DNA of 64,000 nt from Azospirillum brasilense (GCF_008365405.1 NZ_QOKV01000001.1:443333-507332); one strand, 5' to 3'; positions 8,226-16,732 are shown, numbered from the stretch's first letter. The notes: a model not told the origin generated them from the sequence alone. Numbers and translations are program-made.

Positions 8226-8645
8226 ATGTCGTCTCCGCTTCTGCCTAAGAACTACACCCCGTCGGAAGACGAGGAGTTCATGAATCCCGTGATGCGGGAA
8301 TATTTCCGCCAGAAGCTGCTGCGCTGGCGCGCGGAGCTGCTGGCCGAATCCAGCGAGACCCTGAGCAGCCTTCAGGAAGGCGGCATCCAGGAACCGGACA
8401 TCGCCGACCGCGCGTCGGCGGAGACCGACCGGGCGCTGGAACTTCGCACCCGCGACCGCGAGCGCAAGCTGATCTCCAAGATCGACGCGGCGCTGGAACG
8501 GTTGCAGGATGGGTCCTACGGCTACTGCGAGGAAACGGGGGAGCCCATCTCCGTCCGCCGCCTCGACGCCCGCCCCATCGCGACGCTGAGCCTGGAAGCC
8601 CAGGAGCGGCACGAGCGCATGGAGCGCACCCAGCGCGACGACTGA
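8226..8645 (+). CDS. dksA: RNA polymerase-binding protein DksA, zinc-finger Cys mostly lost
   Basis: DksA enters the secondary channel of RNA polymerase and, with ppGpp, tunes rRNA and amino-acid promoters. From the ATG at 8226 the protein has 139 aa. It has the coiled coil (FRQKLLRWRAELLAESSETLSSLQ) with an acidic tip, then GSYGYCEETGEPISVRRLDARPIATLSLEAQERHE. Only one of the four zinc-binding Cys of E. coli DksA remains (CEET in place of CxxC, SLEA in place of the second pair). This is common in alphaproteobacteria and suggests a zinc-independent fold. It follows fliX in the same orientation, 189 nt apart. Confidence 0.94.
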   Translation: MSSPLLPKNYTPSEDEEFMNPVMREYFRQKLLRWRAELLAESSETLSSLQEGGIQEPDIADRASAETDRALELRTRDRERKLISKIDAALERLQDGSYGYCEETGEPISVRRLDARPIATLSLEAQERHERMERTQRDD

Positions 8646-8682
8646 CGCGGCGCTTGTTCGCGTCTCCGGCCGCGCCTCGGGC

Positions 8683-8710
8683 AAGCCTCCACCGATCCCG
8701 GCGGGGGCTT
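8683..8710. terminator. Hairpin between convergent dksA and glycosyltransferase gene
   Basis: AAGCCTCC pairs with GGGGGCTT (one G-T wobble), followed on the plus strand by TCGTCC. It lies between the ends of the two convergent genes and probably terminates dksA. Confidence 0.5.
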
Positions 8711-8717
8711 TCGTCCG

Positions 8718-11348
8718 TCAGGAGCTGCCGTCGCGGCGGTGGATCACCGCCAGACCGGCCATGCGTTCCGCCCCGACCAGTTCGCTGAGACTGTCGTACA
8801 GCTCCACGCGGCCCATCGCCGATTCGAGGGCGCGGCATTCCGCCGCCGCAATGTGCGGGCTGTCGATCCGGCCGTTCTCCATGAATCCGCGCAGGACGTC
8901 GAGCGTGAGACGGTCCTCCGGATGTTCGACGTCCGAGGGCTGCCAGTTCAGATCCTCGATGACGTAAACCCCGCCCGGGCGCAGCCGTCCGAACAGGGCG
9001 GCCAGCGTCATCTGCTGATGGCGCGATGCGTGGGAGCCGTCATCGATGACGATGTCGAAGGGGCCGTCCTCCTCGGCGAGACGCCGCAGACCGTCGGCAT
9101 CGCCCTGGTCGACGCGCCGGGTCGTCACCCGCCCGCCGTCGAAGGCCGAAAAATCCTCGATGTCCGCCCCGACGAGGGTGGCGTTCGGGAAATAGCGCTC
9201 CCACATGCGCAGACTCGGCACGTCATCCTGCTTCCACCCCTCGACCCGGCCGCGGCACAGGCCGATCTCCAGGATGCGCAGCGCCTCGAACCGCCGTGGG
9301 GCGAACAGCGCGTCGTAGACCCGCGTGTAGTGATGCCCCAGCCGCTCGCTGCCCAGGCGGGGGCCCTTGTCGGAGTGGAAACGGACGGCGAGGGCCGACA
9401 GGGTGCCGTCCGCATCGTGCAGATCGGCCAGCCGGCCCAACACCGACTCCGCGTCGGCGTCCTCAACCGGCGGGCCGCCGGGACCCCACATGCCGTTCCA
9501 CAAATGCACACCGGCGACCCGCTCGTCCGCCAGCAGGGCCAGCGCCCGCCCATTGCTCTCGGCCAGCCAGGAATGCTCCGTCCAGTCGACGGCGTTGAAG
9601 GCCGTCGGGGGCAGCACGCGGTCCAGCAACTCCCGTCCCGGCCCGGTCAGCACATAGCGGCTGAGCAGCAGCGGGCCGACCGCGCCGAAGCGGCGGTCGC
9701 TGCCGCTCATCAGAATGCGCATCGACTCCTCGAACAGCCGGCGCATGTGGACGGATCCCCGCGGCGCGCGGATGGCGTCGCCGACCAGGGCGTGGCCGGC
9801 CTCCAGGCCGTGCCATTGCGAGCAGAACAGGTGGCCGGGGCCGAAGCTCAGCGGCTTCAGCAGGACGACGTCGGTGTCCAGCCACCAGCCGCCGAAGGCG
9901 TGCAGCGCGGCGTAGCGGAAGATGTCGCTGAAATAGCGGATCTCGGCGCTGCGGACGCACAGGTCGTAGACATGGTGCGGCACCACCGTTCCGGCATCCT
10001 CCACCCGCAAGCCGTCCGGCACCCGGCCCAGCAGGGTGGGATCCCCGTAGCTGAAAAGATGCACCGGGTGTCCCTGCGCCACCATGGAGCGCAGCGCCAG
10101 CCGTGCCCCGGCGTTCAGCGGCGCGCCCGACCAAAAGGCGGTGATGCGGTCACGGGTTTCTGTGTCGTGGTGGCGGACGCGCAGATGCGGGTTGAAACTC
10201 CGTGCCGCGGCGTTCCGGCGCTCGGGATGGGAGGCTTCGGTCAGGAAGGGCATGGCCTCGGCGGTCGCCCGGATCAGCGCGTCGAGGTCATCGTCGCCAG
10301 CCGGCGCGGAGCCGTTCGCCAAGCGGCGCATCCGCCGGTGCAGAAGGCCGGCGGCGAACGGGTCGCCCCGCCGGCTCCGCAGGACCGACAGGGTGGCCAG
10401 GGCGCCCTCCGCCGCCGGGTCGAGTGCGAGGGCGCGCTGGCCGTCGGCTTCGGCCTTGTCCGTTCCGCCGGCTTCCATCCGGCAGACCGCCCGCGCGCTC
10501 CAGCCCGTGGAGTCGGTGGGAGTGCGCTCCAGATGGGCGGTGTAGAGCGCGTCGGCCTCCGCGAAGCGGCCTTGGCGCAAGCGGGTGGCGGCGAGGTTGC
10601 ACAGCGGCTCGGGCCGCTGCGGTTCCAGCGTCCGTGCCCAGCCGAGCCGCCGGGCCGCCGCGTCGGGATCGTCCCCGCTGTCCGGCGCGCGGGCCAGAAT
10701 GCCGAAGAAATCCGGCGCCAGCGCCAGGGCGCGGCGCCGCGCGGCTTCGGCTCCGGTGGCGTTGCCGGACCGTGCGCGGGCGTCCGCCAAATGGTACCAG
10801 GATTCCAGCAGGGTGGGGTCGGCCCGGACCGCACGGTCCAGGATGCTTGCCGCTTCCGCCGCGTCGCCGCCGGCCAGCAGCAGCCGGCCGAGATGGGTGG
10901 CGGCGCGGGCGTGGGCGCCGTTGGATTCGCCGTTTGATTCGCCATTGGATTTTAGGGCGGCCCTGTAGGCGTCCAGCGCCTCTCCGTAGCGTCCGAGCCG
11001 CTCCAGCAGCACTCCGGCGTTGAGCGAGGCGTCGGTCATCGCCGGGGTCAGCCGCGCAGCTTCCCGGTAGTCGGCCACCGCGCCTTCCAGATCGCCGGCT
11101 TCCTGCCGGGCCATGGCGCGGTGCCGGTGCAGGTCGGGGCCCGGCGCGCGGGCCAGTGCTTCGCCGAGCAGGGTCTCGGCCTCGGCGAAGCGTCCGGCTT
11201 GCGCGTGGATGATGCCCAGAAGATGCCAGGCGGCGGCTTGATCCGGGTCGGCGTCGAGGATGCGCCGACACAGGATCTCCGCCTCCGCCGGGCGTCCGGC
11301 CTGATGGTGGTCGAGCGCGATGACCAGCGCTTCTTGAATGGTTGCCAT
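8718..11348 (-). CDS. TPR - DXD glycosyltransferase - methyltransferase fusion protein
   Basis: This 876-aa cytoplasmic protein has three parts. Residues 1 to about 380 are TPR repeats (PAEAEILCRRILDADPDQAAAWHLLG and successors). About 400-640 is a sugar-binding DXD glycosyltransferase of the Gly_transf_sug type, with IRYFSDIFRYAALHAFGG and the DTD metal site at 491-493. About 650 to the end is a SAM-methyltransferase-like domain (RILEIGLCRGRVEG near residue 690, VGADIEDF, DIVIDDGSHASRHQQ). The start is the ATG at 11346-11348. The gene is monocistronic inside the flagellar region, so a role in glycosylating flagellin or a surface polysaccharide is plausible but unproven. A short NGESNGES repeat lies in the TPR part. 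Confidence 0.8.
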   Translation of the reverse strand: MATIQEALVIALDHHQAGRPAEAEILCRRILDADPDQAAAWHLLGIIHAQAGRFAEAETLLGEALARAPGPDLHRHRAMARQEAGDLEGAVADYREAARLTPAMTDASLNAGVLLERLGRYGEALDAYRAALKSNGESNGESNGAHARAATHLGRLLLAGGDAAEAASILDRAVRADPTLLESWYHLADARARSGNATGAEAARRRALALAPDFFGILARAPDSGDDPDAAARRLGWARTLEPQRPEPLCNLAATRLRQGRFAEADALYTAHLERTPTDSTGWSARAVCRMEAGGTDKAEADGQRALALDPAAEGALATLSVLRSRRGDPFAAGLLHRRMRRLANGSAPAGDDDLDALIRATAEAMPFLTEASHPERRNAAARSFNPHLRVRHHDTETRDRITAFWSGAPLNAGARLALRSMVAQGHPVHLFSYGDPTLLGRVPDGLRVEDAGTVVPHHVYDLCVRSAEIRYFSDIFRYAALHAFGGWWLDTDVVLLKPLSFGPGHLFCSQWHGLEAGHALVGDAIRAPRGSVHMRRLFEESMRILMSGSDRRFGAVGPLLLSRYVLTGPGRELLDRVLPPTAFNAVDWTEHSWLAESNGRALALLADERVAGVHLWNGMWGPGGPPVEDADAESVLGRLADLHDADGTLSALAVRFHSDKGPRLGSERLGHHYTRVYDALFAPRRFEALRILEIGLCRGRVEGWKQDDVPSLRMWERYFPNATLVGADIEDFSAFDGGRVTTRRVDQGDADGLRRLAEEDGPFDIVIDDGSHASRHQQMTLAALFGRLRPGGVYVIEDLNWQPSDVEHPEDRLTLDVLRGFMENGRIDSPHIAAAECRALESAMGRVELYDSLSELVGAERMAGLAVIHRRDGSS

Positions 11349-11718
11349 GACGCCAGTGGTCTTCAACCGCATGGGCTTGTCAACAGGAGAGTGCCGGCGA
11401 CGGAGGGGCGCCCGGAGTCGGCAGGATCCTGACCATGAGATGAAGAATGGGCGGCCCGCCCCTCTGTCGGAGCTTGGTTCGCTCGGGCCGGCCGCGAGCC
11501 CGCTGCAAGGAGCCGTCAATCTATCGGCCGGGACTGTTCCAGGCCAGCCGGGGAAACGGGCTGCCTCTCCCTGTCGCCATCCACTATCGAATGAAGGACG
11601 CCGTCCGATGGCTGCTTCGCCCTTCGGCGTGGCGCTTTCGCGCGATTCGCCGCGCAGCCTTGTGGCCGTCCGCTCGAACCGTTGGTGCGGGTTGCCAGAA
11701 CCGCCTGTTGAGGGTGGA
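11349..11718. other. Intergenic region between divergent glycosyltransferase and coiled-coil genes
   Basis: These 370 bases contain no gene I can support. Open frames crossing it have Arg/Pro-rich composition typical of chance frames. I see no clear promoter, although both flanking genes must start from here. Confidence 0.3.
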
Positions 11719-11904
11719 ATGGAACTCCTGAAGCGGATCGAGACATTGCAGGCCCTGGTCCGTGAGATGCAGACACGAAGGAAGCGTCTGCTGGACCGGT
11801 CCGACGAACGTCTGCGCTCTGCCGAGAAGGCGTTGGAAGGGTCTCATCGCCTGCTGAAAGGGAGGCCCGATGACCCAGGCACATCATCCGGTGAACCGCG
11901 CTGA
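11719..11904 (+). CDS. Small coiled-coil protein of unknown function
   Basis: The 61-aa protein starts MELLKRIETLQALVREMQTR and continues with a Lys/Arg/Glu-rich helix. GAGGGTGGA lies directly upstream of the ATG. The gene overlaps the following coiled-coil gene by 35 nt in another frame, so the pair probably forms a translationally coupled operon. I do not recognise a family. The start could also be further upstream, but sequence there looks non-coding. Confidence 0.5.
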   Translation: MELLKRIETLQALVREMQTRRKRLLDRSDERLRSAEKALEGSHRLLKGRPDDPGTSSGEPR

Positions 11905-12379
11905 GGCGCAGGACGCCGATGCGGAGGATTGGCGGCGGCGCAGCGAGGCGCGGCGCAGCAGGGCCGAGGACGCCCGTGCCGGGGCGGTACGGATGCGCGA
12001 GGAGGCCGAAGAGGAGCGATCCGCGAGCTTCCAGCGCCATGTCGAGGCGGAAGGAGCGCGGCTCATAGCCGAAGAGGGACGGATCACCGGCGAGGCGCAG
12101 CGGCAGGACGCCGAGGAGACGCGCATCCTGGACGAAGAGCTTCGCCGATCCGCGGAGGTGGCCAGGCTCGCGGCGGAGGATGCGCGCAGCGCCGAGGAAC
12201 AGGCGCGGCTGCTTCATGAGGCCACCCGGCGTTTCGCCGAGGAGGCCCGGCTTCATGCCGAGCAAGCGCGTGCCGATGCGGAGCGCATGCGGGCGGCGAA
12301 CGAGGAACAGCGCCTGATCCTGGAGGAGATGCGGGACACCGTCCGGCGTTGCGAGGCGCTTCTGGCTCGGAACGGGTGA
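11870..12379 (+). CDS. Ala/Glu/Arg-rich coiled-coil protein of unknown function
   Basis: The 169-aa protein is almost entirely one charged helix rich in A, E and R, with repeated EEARL/AEDAR-type heptads (RSAEVARLAAEDARSAEEQA, RRFAEEARLHAEQARADAER). GGGAGG lies 5 nt before the ATG. It follows the small coiled-coil gene with overlap and ends before the convergent flgH. There is no signal peptide or membrane segment. A structural or scaffold role is conceivable; no family is recognised. Confidence 0.55.
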   Translation: MTQAHHPVNRAEAQDADAEDWRRRSEARRSRAEDARAGAVRMREEAEEERSASFQRHVEAEGARLIAEEGRITGEAQRQDAEETRILDEELRRSAEVARLAAEDARSAEEQARLLHEATRRFAEEARLHAEQARADAERMRAANEEQRLILEEMRDTVRRCEALLARNG

Positions 12380-12480
12380 CGGGGCGTCGAGGGACGGCAG
12401 GAAGGGCACGGCAGATACAGCCGGGCGGCAGAAACTTCCCGCCCACGCGTGAAAGAAAGCCGAGGCTCCCGGGCAATCGG

Positions 12481-12508
12481 CCGGAAGGGGATGTGCGCTC
12501 CCTTCCGG
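12481..12508. terminator. Hairpin between convergent coiled-coil gene and flgH
   Basis: CCGGAAGGG and CCCTTCCGG form a 9-bp perfect stem. It lies between the ends of two convergent genes and could serve either strand. No clear T-run is present. Confidence 0.45.
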
Positions 12509-12555
12509 TGTGATGGCCTGTGCTTTTCAGCCTCGCCTTCTCGAACGCCCTCGGA

Positions 12556-13341
12556 TCAGAAGGGCATGATGATGTCGAACAGCTGTTGGCCGTAACGGGG
12601 CTGCTGCACGTCGGTGATCTGGCCGCGTCCGCCGTAGGAGATGCGGGCCTCGGCGACCTTTTCGTAGCTGATGGTGTTCTGCGCGGTGATGTCCTCGGGC
12701 CGGATCACGCCGGTGATGATCAGGTCGCGCACCTCGTAGTTCACACGGACCTCCTGCCGGCCCTGGATGACCATGTTGCCGTTGGGCAGAGACTGGGTGA
12801 CCAGCGCGGCCACCTTCAGGGTGATCTGCTCCTTGCGGTTGATGGCGCCCTTGCCGTCGTTGGAGGTCGAGCTGGAGAGATCCAGCAGGCTGTCGGCGCT
12901 CACCCCGTCGGGCAGCGCGCGCTGCAGGGCCTTGCCTTCGAAGCCGAGGAAGCTCGGCATGCCGGCCTTCTCGGAATTGCCGCGGGTGCGGGTGGTCTGG
13001 TTGTTGAGCTGGGCTTGATCGTTGATCTGGATGTCGACGGTCAGCAGGTCGCCGACCTTGGCCGCGCGCTGGTCCTTGAAGAAGGCCTTGGCGCCGGTCC
13101 GCCACAGGGAATTCGGGTTGCGCTCCGTCGGCAGCGGGGTGGGCATCGGCAGGCTGACGGGCTGGTAGCCGGGCTGCGCCTGCGGGTCCTTGATCTTGGT
13201 GAGTTCCGGAGCGGAGCCGATGTCCGCCACGCGCGACATGGCGTTGCAGGCGGGAAGGCCGGCGGCGACGGCGGCGAGCAGAGCGAAGCGGAACGCCATG
13301 CGGGCGGTGTTCGTGGGGGCGGACATCCTGAAGGCGGACAT
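12556..13341 (-). CDS. flgH: Flagellar L-ring lipoprotein FlgH
   Basis: FlgH builds the outer-membrane L-ring. The 261-aa protein has a lipoprotein signal ending in LPACNAMSRV (lipobox Cys near residue 32). Family signatures follow: SLWRTGAKAFFKDQRAAKVGDLLTV, IQINDQAQLNNQTTRTR, QGRQEVRVNYEVRDLIITGVIRPEDI and the end QQLFDIIMPF. AAGGAG precedes the ATG by 7 nt. It is the last gene of flgF-flgG-flgA-flgH. Confidence 0.97.
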   Translation of the reverse strand: MSAFRMSAPTNTARMAFRFALLAAVAAGLPACNAMSRVADIGSAPELTKIKDPQAQPGYQPVSLPMPTPLPTERNPNSLWRTGAKAFFKDQRAAKVGDLLTVDIQINDQAQLNNQTTRTRGNSEKAGMPSFLGFEGKALQRALPDGVSADSLLDLSSSTSNDGKGAINRKEQITLKVAALVTQSLPNGNMVIQGRQEVRVNYEVRDLIITGVIRPEDITAQNTISYEKVAEARISYGGRGQITDVQQPRYGQQLFDIIMPF

Positions 13342-13353
13342 GGAGCTTTCTCC

Positions 13354-14115
13354 TTACTTCGCGGTGAGGCCGGGCTTTGCCACGGCGACGATGCTGGGGC
13401 CGGCGACGGTCGCCTCGAGGATGCGGTTCGACTGGGTGTTGATGACGCGGATCACGTCGCCCCGGCCGCCGTCCTGCAGGGCCTTGCCCTGGACCGACAG
13501 GGTCAGGTTCTCGGTGGCCAGCGTGATGGTGACCAGCGAGCCCTTGTCCACGACCCGCGGCGACTGGAGGTCGCGCAGCCGCACGGGCTGGTTCACGGGA
13601 ACGCCGCGCCGCGGCGTCAGGCCGATGAGTTGGGCGTCGGTGGCGGCGATGTCGCTGCCGGCGAGGTCGGCGCGCACGTCCTGCCAATCCACGTCGCCGG
13701 GGCCGATCACGTCGCCGGGCGCGATGCGCCGCGCCAGGACCGGCACCTGGACCACGCCATAGGCGCGGCCCGACACCGGAAGGCGCACGACCGGACGGGT
13801 GTCGGCGACGATCATCTCCGCGGCGAAGCGGCCCTGCACCGGGTTGTAGTAGAGGTTCTCCACCGTCAGGCTGCCGGCGCCCGCCGGGGCGCGCAGCTCC
13901 ACCGCCCGGTTGTCCATCTCCATCTGCAGGCGGCCCGTGGTGATCTGGCGGGACAGCGCGTCGGACAGCACCGCCTCGACATGGGCCGGGCTGTAGACCA
14001 CCGCCGCCGCCGCGGAAGCGGTGCCGTCCATTGTCTGGGCAAGGGCCGCCGGGCCGCTGACAATCGCGGCGGCGAGAAGGGCGGTGCCGAGGATGCGGAG
14101 GGCGGGGCGGGGCAT
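13354..14115 (-). CDS. flgA: P-ring assembly chaperone FlgA
   Basis: FlgA is the periplasmic chaperone for FlgI. I start at the ATG at 14113-14115 (253 aa), with AAGGA 9 nt upstream; a TTG six codons earlier has no ribosome site. A signal peptide (LRILGTALLAAAIVSGPAALAQ) is followed by the SAF/FlgA domain: VPVLARRIAPGDVIGPGDVDW, LIGLTPRRGVPVNQPVRLRDL, then KGSLVTITLATENLTLSVQGKAL and GDVIRVINTQSNRILEATV. It lies 59 nt after flgG and 12 nt before flgH. Confidence 0.95.
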   Translation of the reverse strand: MPRPALRILGTALLAAAIVSGPAALAQTMDGTASAAAAVVYSPAHVEAVLSDALSRQITTGRLQMEMDNRAVELRAPAGAGSLTVENLYYNPVQGRFAAEMIVADTRPVVRLPVSGRAYGVVQVPVLARRIAPGDVIGPGDVDWQDVRADLAGSDIAATDAQLIGLTPRRGVPVNQPVRLRDLQSPRVVDKGSLVTITLATENLTLSVQGKALQDGGRGDVIRVINTQSNRILEATVAGPSIVAVAKPGLTAK

Positions 14116-14174
14116 GGCGGAATGTCCTTGCAAAAACCAGCCTTGGAGAAACGGGCCTTACGACGGTGTCGGGA

Positions 14175-14960
14175 TCAGCGGAGCTGCGAGGCCTGCTGCA
14201 TCATCTCGTCGGTGGTCTTGATGACCTTGGAGTTCATCTCGTAGGCGCGCTGGGCGGAGATCAGGGTGGTGATCTCCTGCACGATGTTGACGTTGGAGGT
14301 CTCCAGCGCGCCCTGCACCACGCGGCCGAAACCGGGAGCGCCGGGGTTGCCGCCGACCGCCTCGCCCGACGCGCCAGTCTGCAGGAACAGGTTGTCGCCG
14401 ACGGCTTCCAGGCCGGCGGCGTTGGCAAAGGTGGCGAGCTGGAGCTGGCCGACATTCTGCTGGGCCACCTGGCCGTCCAGCTTCACCATCACCTCGCCCG
14501 AAGCGTTGATGGCGACATCGACGGCTTCCGCCGGGATGGTGATCGCCGGCTGCACCGGATAGCCGTCGGCGGTGACGATGATGCCCTCCGGCGACAGCTT
14601 GAAATTGCCGGCGCGGGTGTAGGCCGTGTCGCCGCTGGGGAGCTGCACCTGGAAATAGCCGGAGCCGTTGATGGCGACGTCCAGCTTGTTGTCGGTGACG
14701 GTCAGGTTGCCCTGCTCCAGCACGCGGGCCACCGCGGCGACGCGCACGCCGGCGCCCACCTGCACGCCGGTCGGCACGATGGTGCCGGCGTCCGATGAGG
14801 TGGAGCCGATGCGGCGGAAGTTCTGGTACAGCAGGTCCTGGAACTCGGCCCGCTGCTTCTTGAAGCCGGTCGTCGTCGCGTTGGCGATGTTGTTCGAGAT
14901 GGTCTCGACGTTCAACTGCTGGGCGATCATGCCGGTGGCGCCGATGGCGAGGCTGCGCAT
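14175..14960 (-). CDS. flgG: Flagellar distal rod protein FlgG
   Basis: The 261-aa protein forms the distal rod. It begins MRSLAIGATGMIAQQLNVETISNNIANATTTGFKK, the rod/hook family N terminus with the distal-rod insertion QDLLYQNFRRIGS. It ends SNVNIVQEITTLISAQRAYEMNSKVIKTTDEM, which matches the C-terminal coiled coil of FlgG. Length is typical (about 260). It lies 27 nt after flgF and has no cleavable signal. Confidence 0.97.
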   Translation of the reverse strand: MRSLAIGATGMIAQQLNVETISNNIANATTTGFKKQRAEFQDLLYQNFRRIGSTSSDAGTIVPTGVQVGAGVRVAAVARVLEQGNLTVTDNKLDVAINGSGYFQVQLPSGDTAYTRAGNFKLSPEGIIVTADGYPVQPAITIPAEAVDVAINASGEVMVKLDGQVAQQNVGQLQLATFANAAGLEAVGDNLFLQTGASGEAVGGNPGAPGFGRVVQGALETSNVNIVQEITTLISAQRAYEMNSKVIKTTDEMMQQASQLR

Positions 14961-14987
14961 GGTTCCTTACTCCTTGTACGCGGTCGA

Positions 14988-15710
14988 TCAGGCCGTGCGG
15001 CCCAGCTTCTGGACGGCGCTGCGGATGCGCTCGTGCTCGCTCTCGATCAGCTTCTGGTTGGACTGGTATTGACGCTGGATCTCGATCAGCGCCGTCATCT
15101 CCACCACCGGCTTCACGTTCGAATTCTCAAGCATTCCCTGTGCCACCTTCGTATCGGCGGGAGCCGCCTGCGGCTCCTCGTCGCTGACGTAGAGGCCGGC
15201 ACCGACCTCGGTCATCAGCTGCTCGTTGCGGAAGGTGACGATGTTCAGCCGGCCCACCGGACCCAGCTCGGTCGAGACGGTGCCGTCGCCGGACACCATG
15301 ATGTCCCTGGTGCCGTTCGGGATGGCCAGGGGCTGGCCGTTGTCGCCCAGGACCGGCAGGCCGCCGCCGTCGACGATCTGGCGCTGGTCGTTCAGGCGGA
15401 AGTTGCCGGCGCGGGTGTAGCGGGGGCCGCTGGCCGTATCGACCGTGAAATAGCCGTGACCGGTCAGCGCCAGGTCCAGCGAATTGCCGGTCTGCATCAT
15501 TCCGCCGGCGGAGAGGTCGCGCACCACGGCGCGGTCCTGCACGAAGCTGACCTGCTCGTGCATGCCCGGACGCTCCAGGAACTCCGTGAACAGCATGCGC
15601 TGCTGCTTGAAGCCCGTGGTGTTCATGTTCGCGATGTTGTTCGAGATCACGTCCAACTGGCGGCGCAGGGTGAGCTGGCGCGACAGGGACACGTAGATCG
15701 GGTTTTCCAT
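14988..15710 (-). CDS. flgF: Flagellar proximal rod protein FlgF
   Basis: The start is the ATG at 15708-15710 (240 aa), with AGAGGT 6 nt upstream; upstream in-frame sequence would run through the promoter. It opens MENPIYVSLSRQLTLRRQL, then DVISNNIANMNTTGFK, and ends ENSNVKPVVEMTALIEIQRQYQSNQ, the rod-family C-terminal motif. FlgF is the rod subunit next to FlgG. It heads the flgF-flgG-flgA-flgH operon, preceded by a sigma-54 type promoter at 15768-15784. Confidence 0.95.
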   Translation of the reverse strand: MENPIYVSLSRQLTLRRQLDVISNNIANMNTTGFKQQRMLFTEFLERPGMHEQVSFVQDRAVVRDLSAGGMMQTGNSLDLALTGHGYFTVDTASGPRYTRAGNFRLNDQRQIVDGGGLPVLGDNGQPLAIPNGTRDIMVSGDGTVSTELGPVGRLNIVTFRNEQLMTEVGAGLYVSDEEPQAAPADTKVAQGMLENSNVKPVVEMTALIEIQRQYQSNQKLIESEHERIRSAVQKLGRTA

Positions 15711-15767
15711 CGGCGACCTCTTTTCCAATCGGGCCGGGGGGAGCGTCCCGACCGGCACAAACGGCAA

Positions 15768-15784
15768 TGCACGGTGCGTGCCAA
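15768..15784 (-). promoter_or_regulatory. Sigma-54 type promoter for flgF-flgG-flgA-flgH
   Basis: The minus strand reads TTGGCACG-CACC-GTGCA. The -24 element is perfect, the -12 element has one mismatch (GTGC for TTGC), and GG-N10-GC spacing is exact. The transcript would start near 15757, about 47 nt before the flgF ATG. Three GGCAA enhancer-like elements lie 57-125 bp upstream. Confidence 0.72.
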
Positions 15785-15840
15785 CGCCGAGAAGAGCCGG
15801 AAGGGCGGCATTGATGGCCGCCGCCGCCGCCATGGAAGCG

Positions 15841-15907
15841 CCTGCCGGGCAAGAACTGCCGGTGGGCTGGCAAGGGCTGCCGCCCGCTGCCGGGCAAAAG
15901 CGTCCCG
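15841..15907. promoter_or_regulatory. Cluster of three GGCAA enhancer-like elements upstream of flgF
   Basis: Three related elements follow each other: GCCGGGCAAGAACTGCCGG, CTGGCAAGGGCTGCCG and GCCGGGCAAAAGCGTCCCG. Their GGCAA cores begin at 15848, 15869 and 15893, spaced 21 and 24 bp, so they fall on nearly the same helix face. They resemble the ftr sites bound by FlbD in Caulobacter as I recall them. The remainder of the 500-base flgF/fliL gap holds no gene I can support. Confidence 0.5.
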
Positions 15908-16139
15908 TTGCCGCGGCGCGAATCGCGCGCGGGTCACACAAGGCCGCTCCGTCGGCCGGAAGCGGGCGGACGGTCGGCCGACGAGGCGGGGAAGGGTGCT
16001 GCGGAAGGGGATTGCGGGCGTGGCTCGGGCGTTCGCTCCTCGGTTGACGGGGATCTCCGGCGATGCCCCAATCAAGAACCGTGCCGCTGTCTGTGGTTGC
16101 GCTTCTGTCACAGCCCCGGACCGTGCCTGAAAGGCTTTG

Positions 16140-16161
16140 TTAACTATCCGAAAGATAGGGT
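16140..16161 (+). promoter_or_regulatory. Probable CtrA half-site promoter of fliL operon
   Basis: TTAA (16140-16143) is followed after 12 nt by TAGGGT (16156-16161), the same spacing as in the fliX and sciP promoters. The left half of the CtrA box is poor (GAAA at N7), so this is a half-site at best. The transcript would start about 43 nt before the fliL ATG. Confidence 0.45.
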
Positions 16162-16210
16162 TGCTGCGCTGGTAAGGCCACGCTCCGCCACCGCTCGCGC
16201 TTAGGATTCC

Positions 16211-16732
16211 ATGACCGCGCACGCTGAAGACGACGTCCCGACCGATGGCCTGCCGCGCAAGAAATTCAGCGGCAAGAAACTGGTCCTGTTCGTCATCCTG
16301 CCGCTGGTGCTGCTGATCGGCGCCGGGGCGGGCGTCTACTTCAGCGGCCTGCTCGATTCGCTGCTCGGCAAGAAGGAGGAGCACGCGGAGGTGCCGGCGG
16401 AACCGGCGCAGCCCGATCCGCACGCCGCCCCGGTCTTCTACGACTTGCCGGACATGCTGGTGAACCTGAACAGCGCCGGCAAGCGCCCGGCCTTCCTGAA
16501 GATCAAGATTTCGATCCAGCTTTCGAAGGGTGAGGACATACCGGCGATCGAGCATGTGCTGCCGCGCATCATCGACAATTTCCAGGTCTATCTGCGCGAA
16601 TTGCGACTGGAGGATCTGAAGGGGTCGGCCGGCATGTACCGCCTGCGCCAGGAGTTGCTGATGCGGATCACCGCGTCGGCCCATCCGGTGAAGGTCAAGG
16701 ACGTTCTGTTCAAGGAAATGCTGGTCCAGTAG
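16211..16732 (+). CDS. fliL: Flagellar basal body-associated protein FliL
   Basis: The 173-aa single-pass inner-membrane protein associates with stators and basal body. A short cytoplasmic N terminus leads to a membrane segment (KLVLFVILPLVLLIGAGAGV, about residues 23-45). The periplasmic stomatin-like FliL domain follows, with YDLPDMLVNLNSAGKRPAFLK, KISIQLSKGEDIPAIEHVLPRI, and the end VLFKEMLVQ. TAGGA lies 5 nt before the ATG. It is first in fliL-fliM-DUF6468-motE. Confidence 0.95.
   Translation: MTAHAEDDVPTDGLPRKKFSGKKLVLFVILPLVLLIGAGAGVYFSGLLDSLLGKKEEHAEVPAEPAQPDPHAAPVFYDLPDMLVNLNSAGKRPAFLKIKISIQLSKGEDIPAIEHVLPRIIDNFQVYLRELRLEDLKGSAGMYRLRQELLMRITASAHPVKVKDVLFKEMLVQ

Noticed and set aside
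15778..16047. 89-codon plus-strand frame between flgF and fliL
   Set aside because: It runs through the sigma-54 promoter and enhancer-like sites and has Arg/Gly/Ala chance composition.
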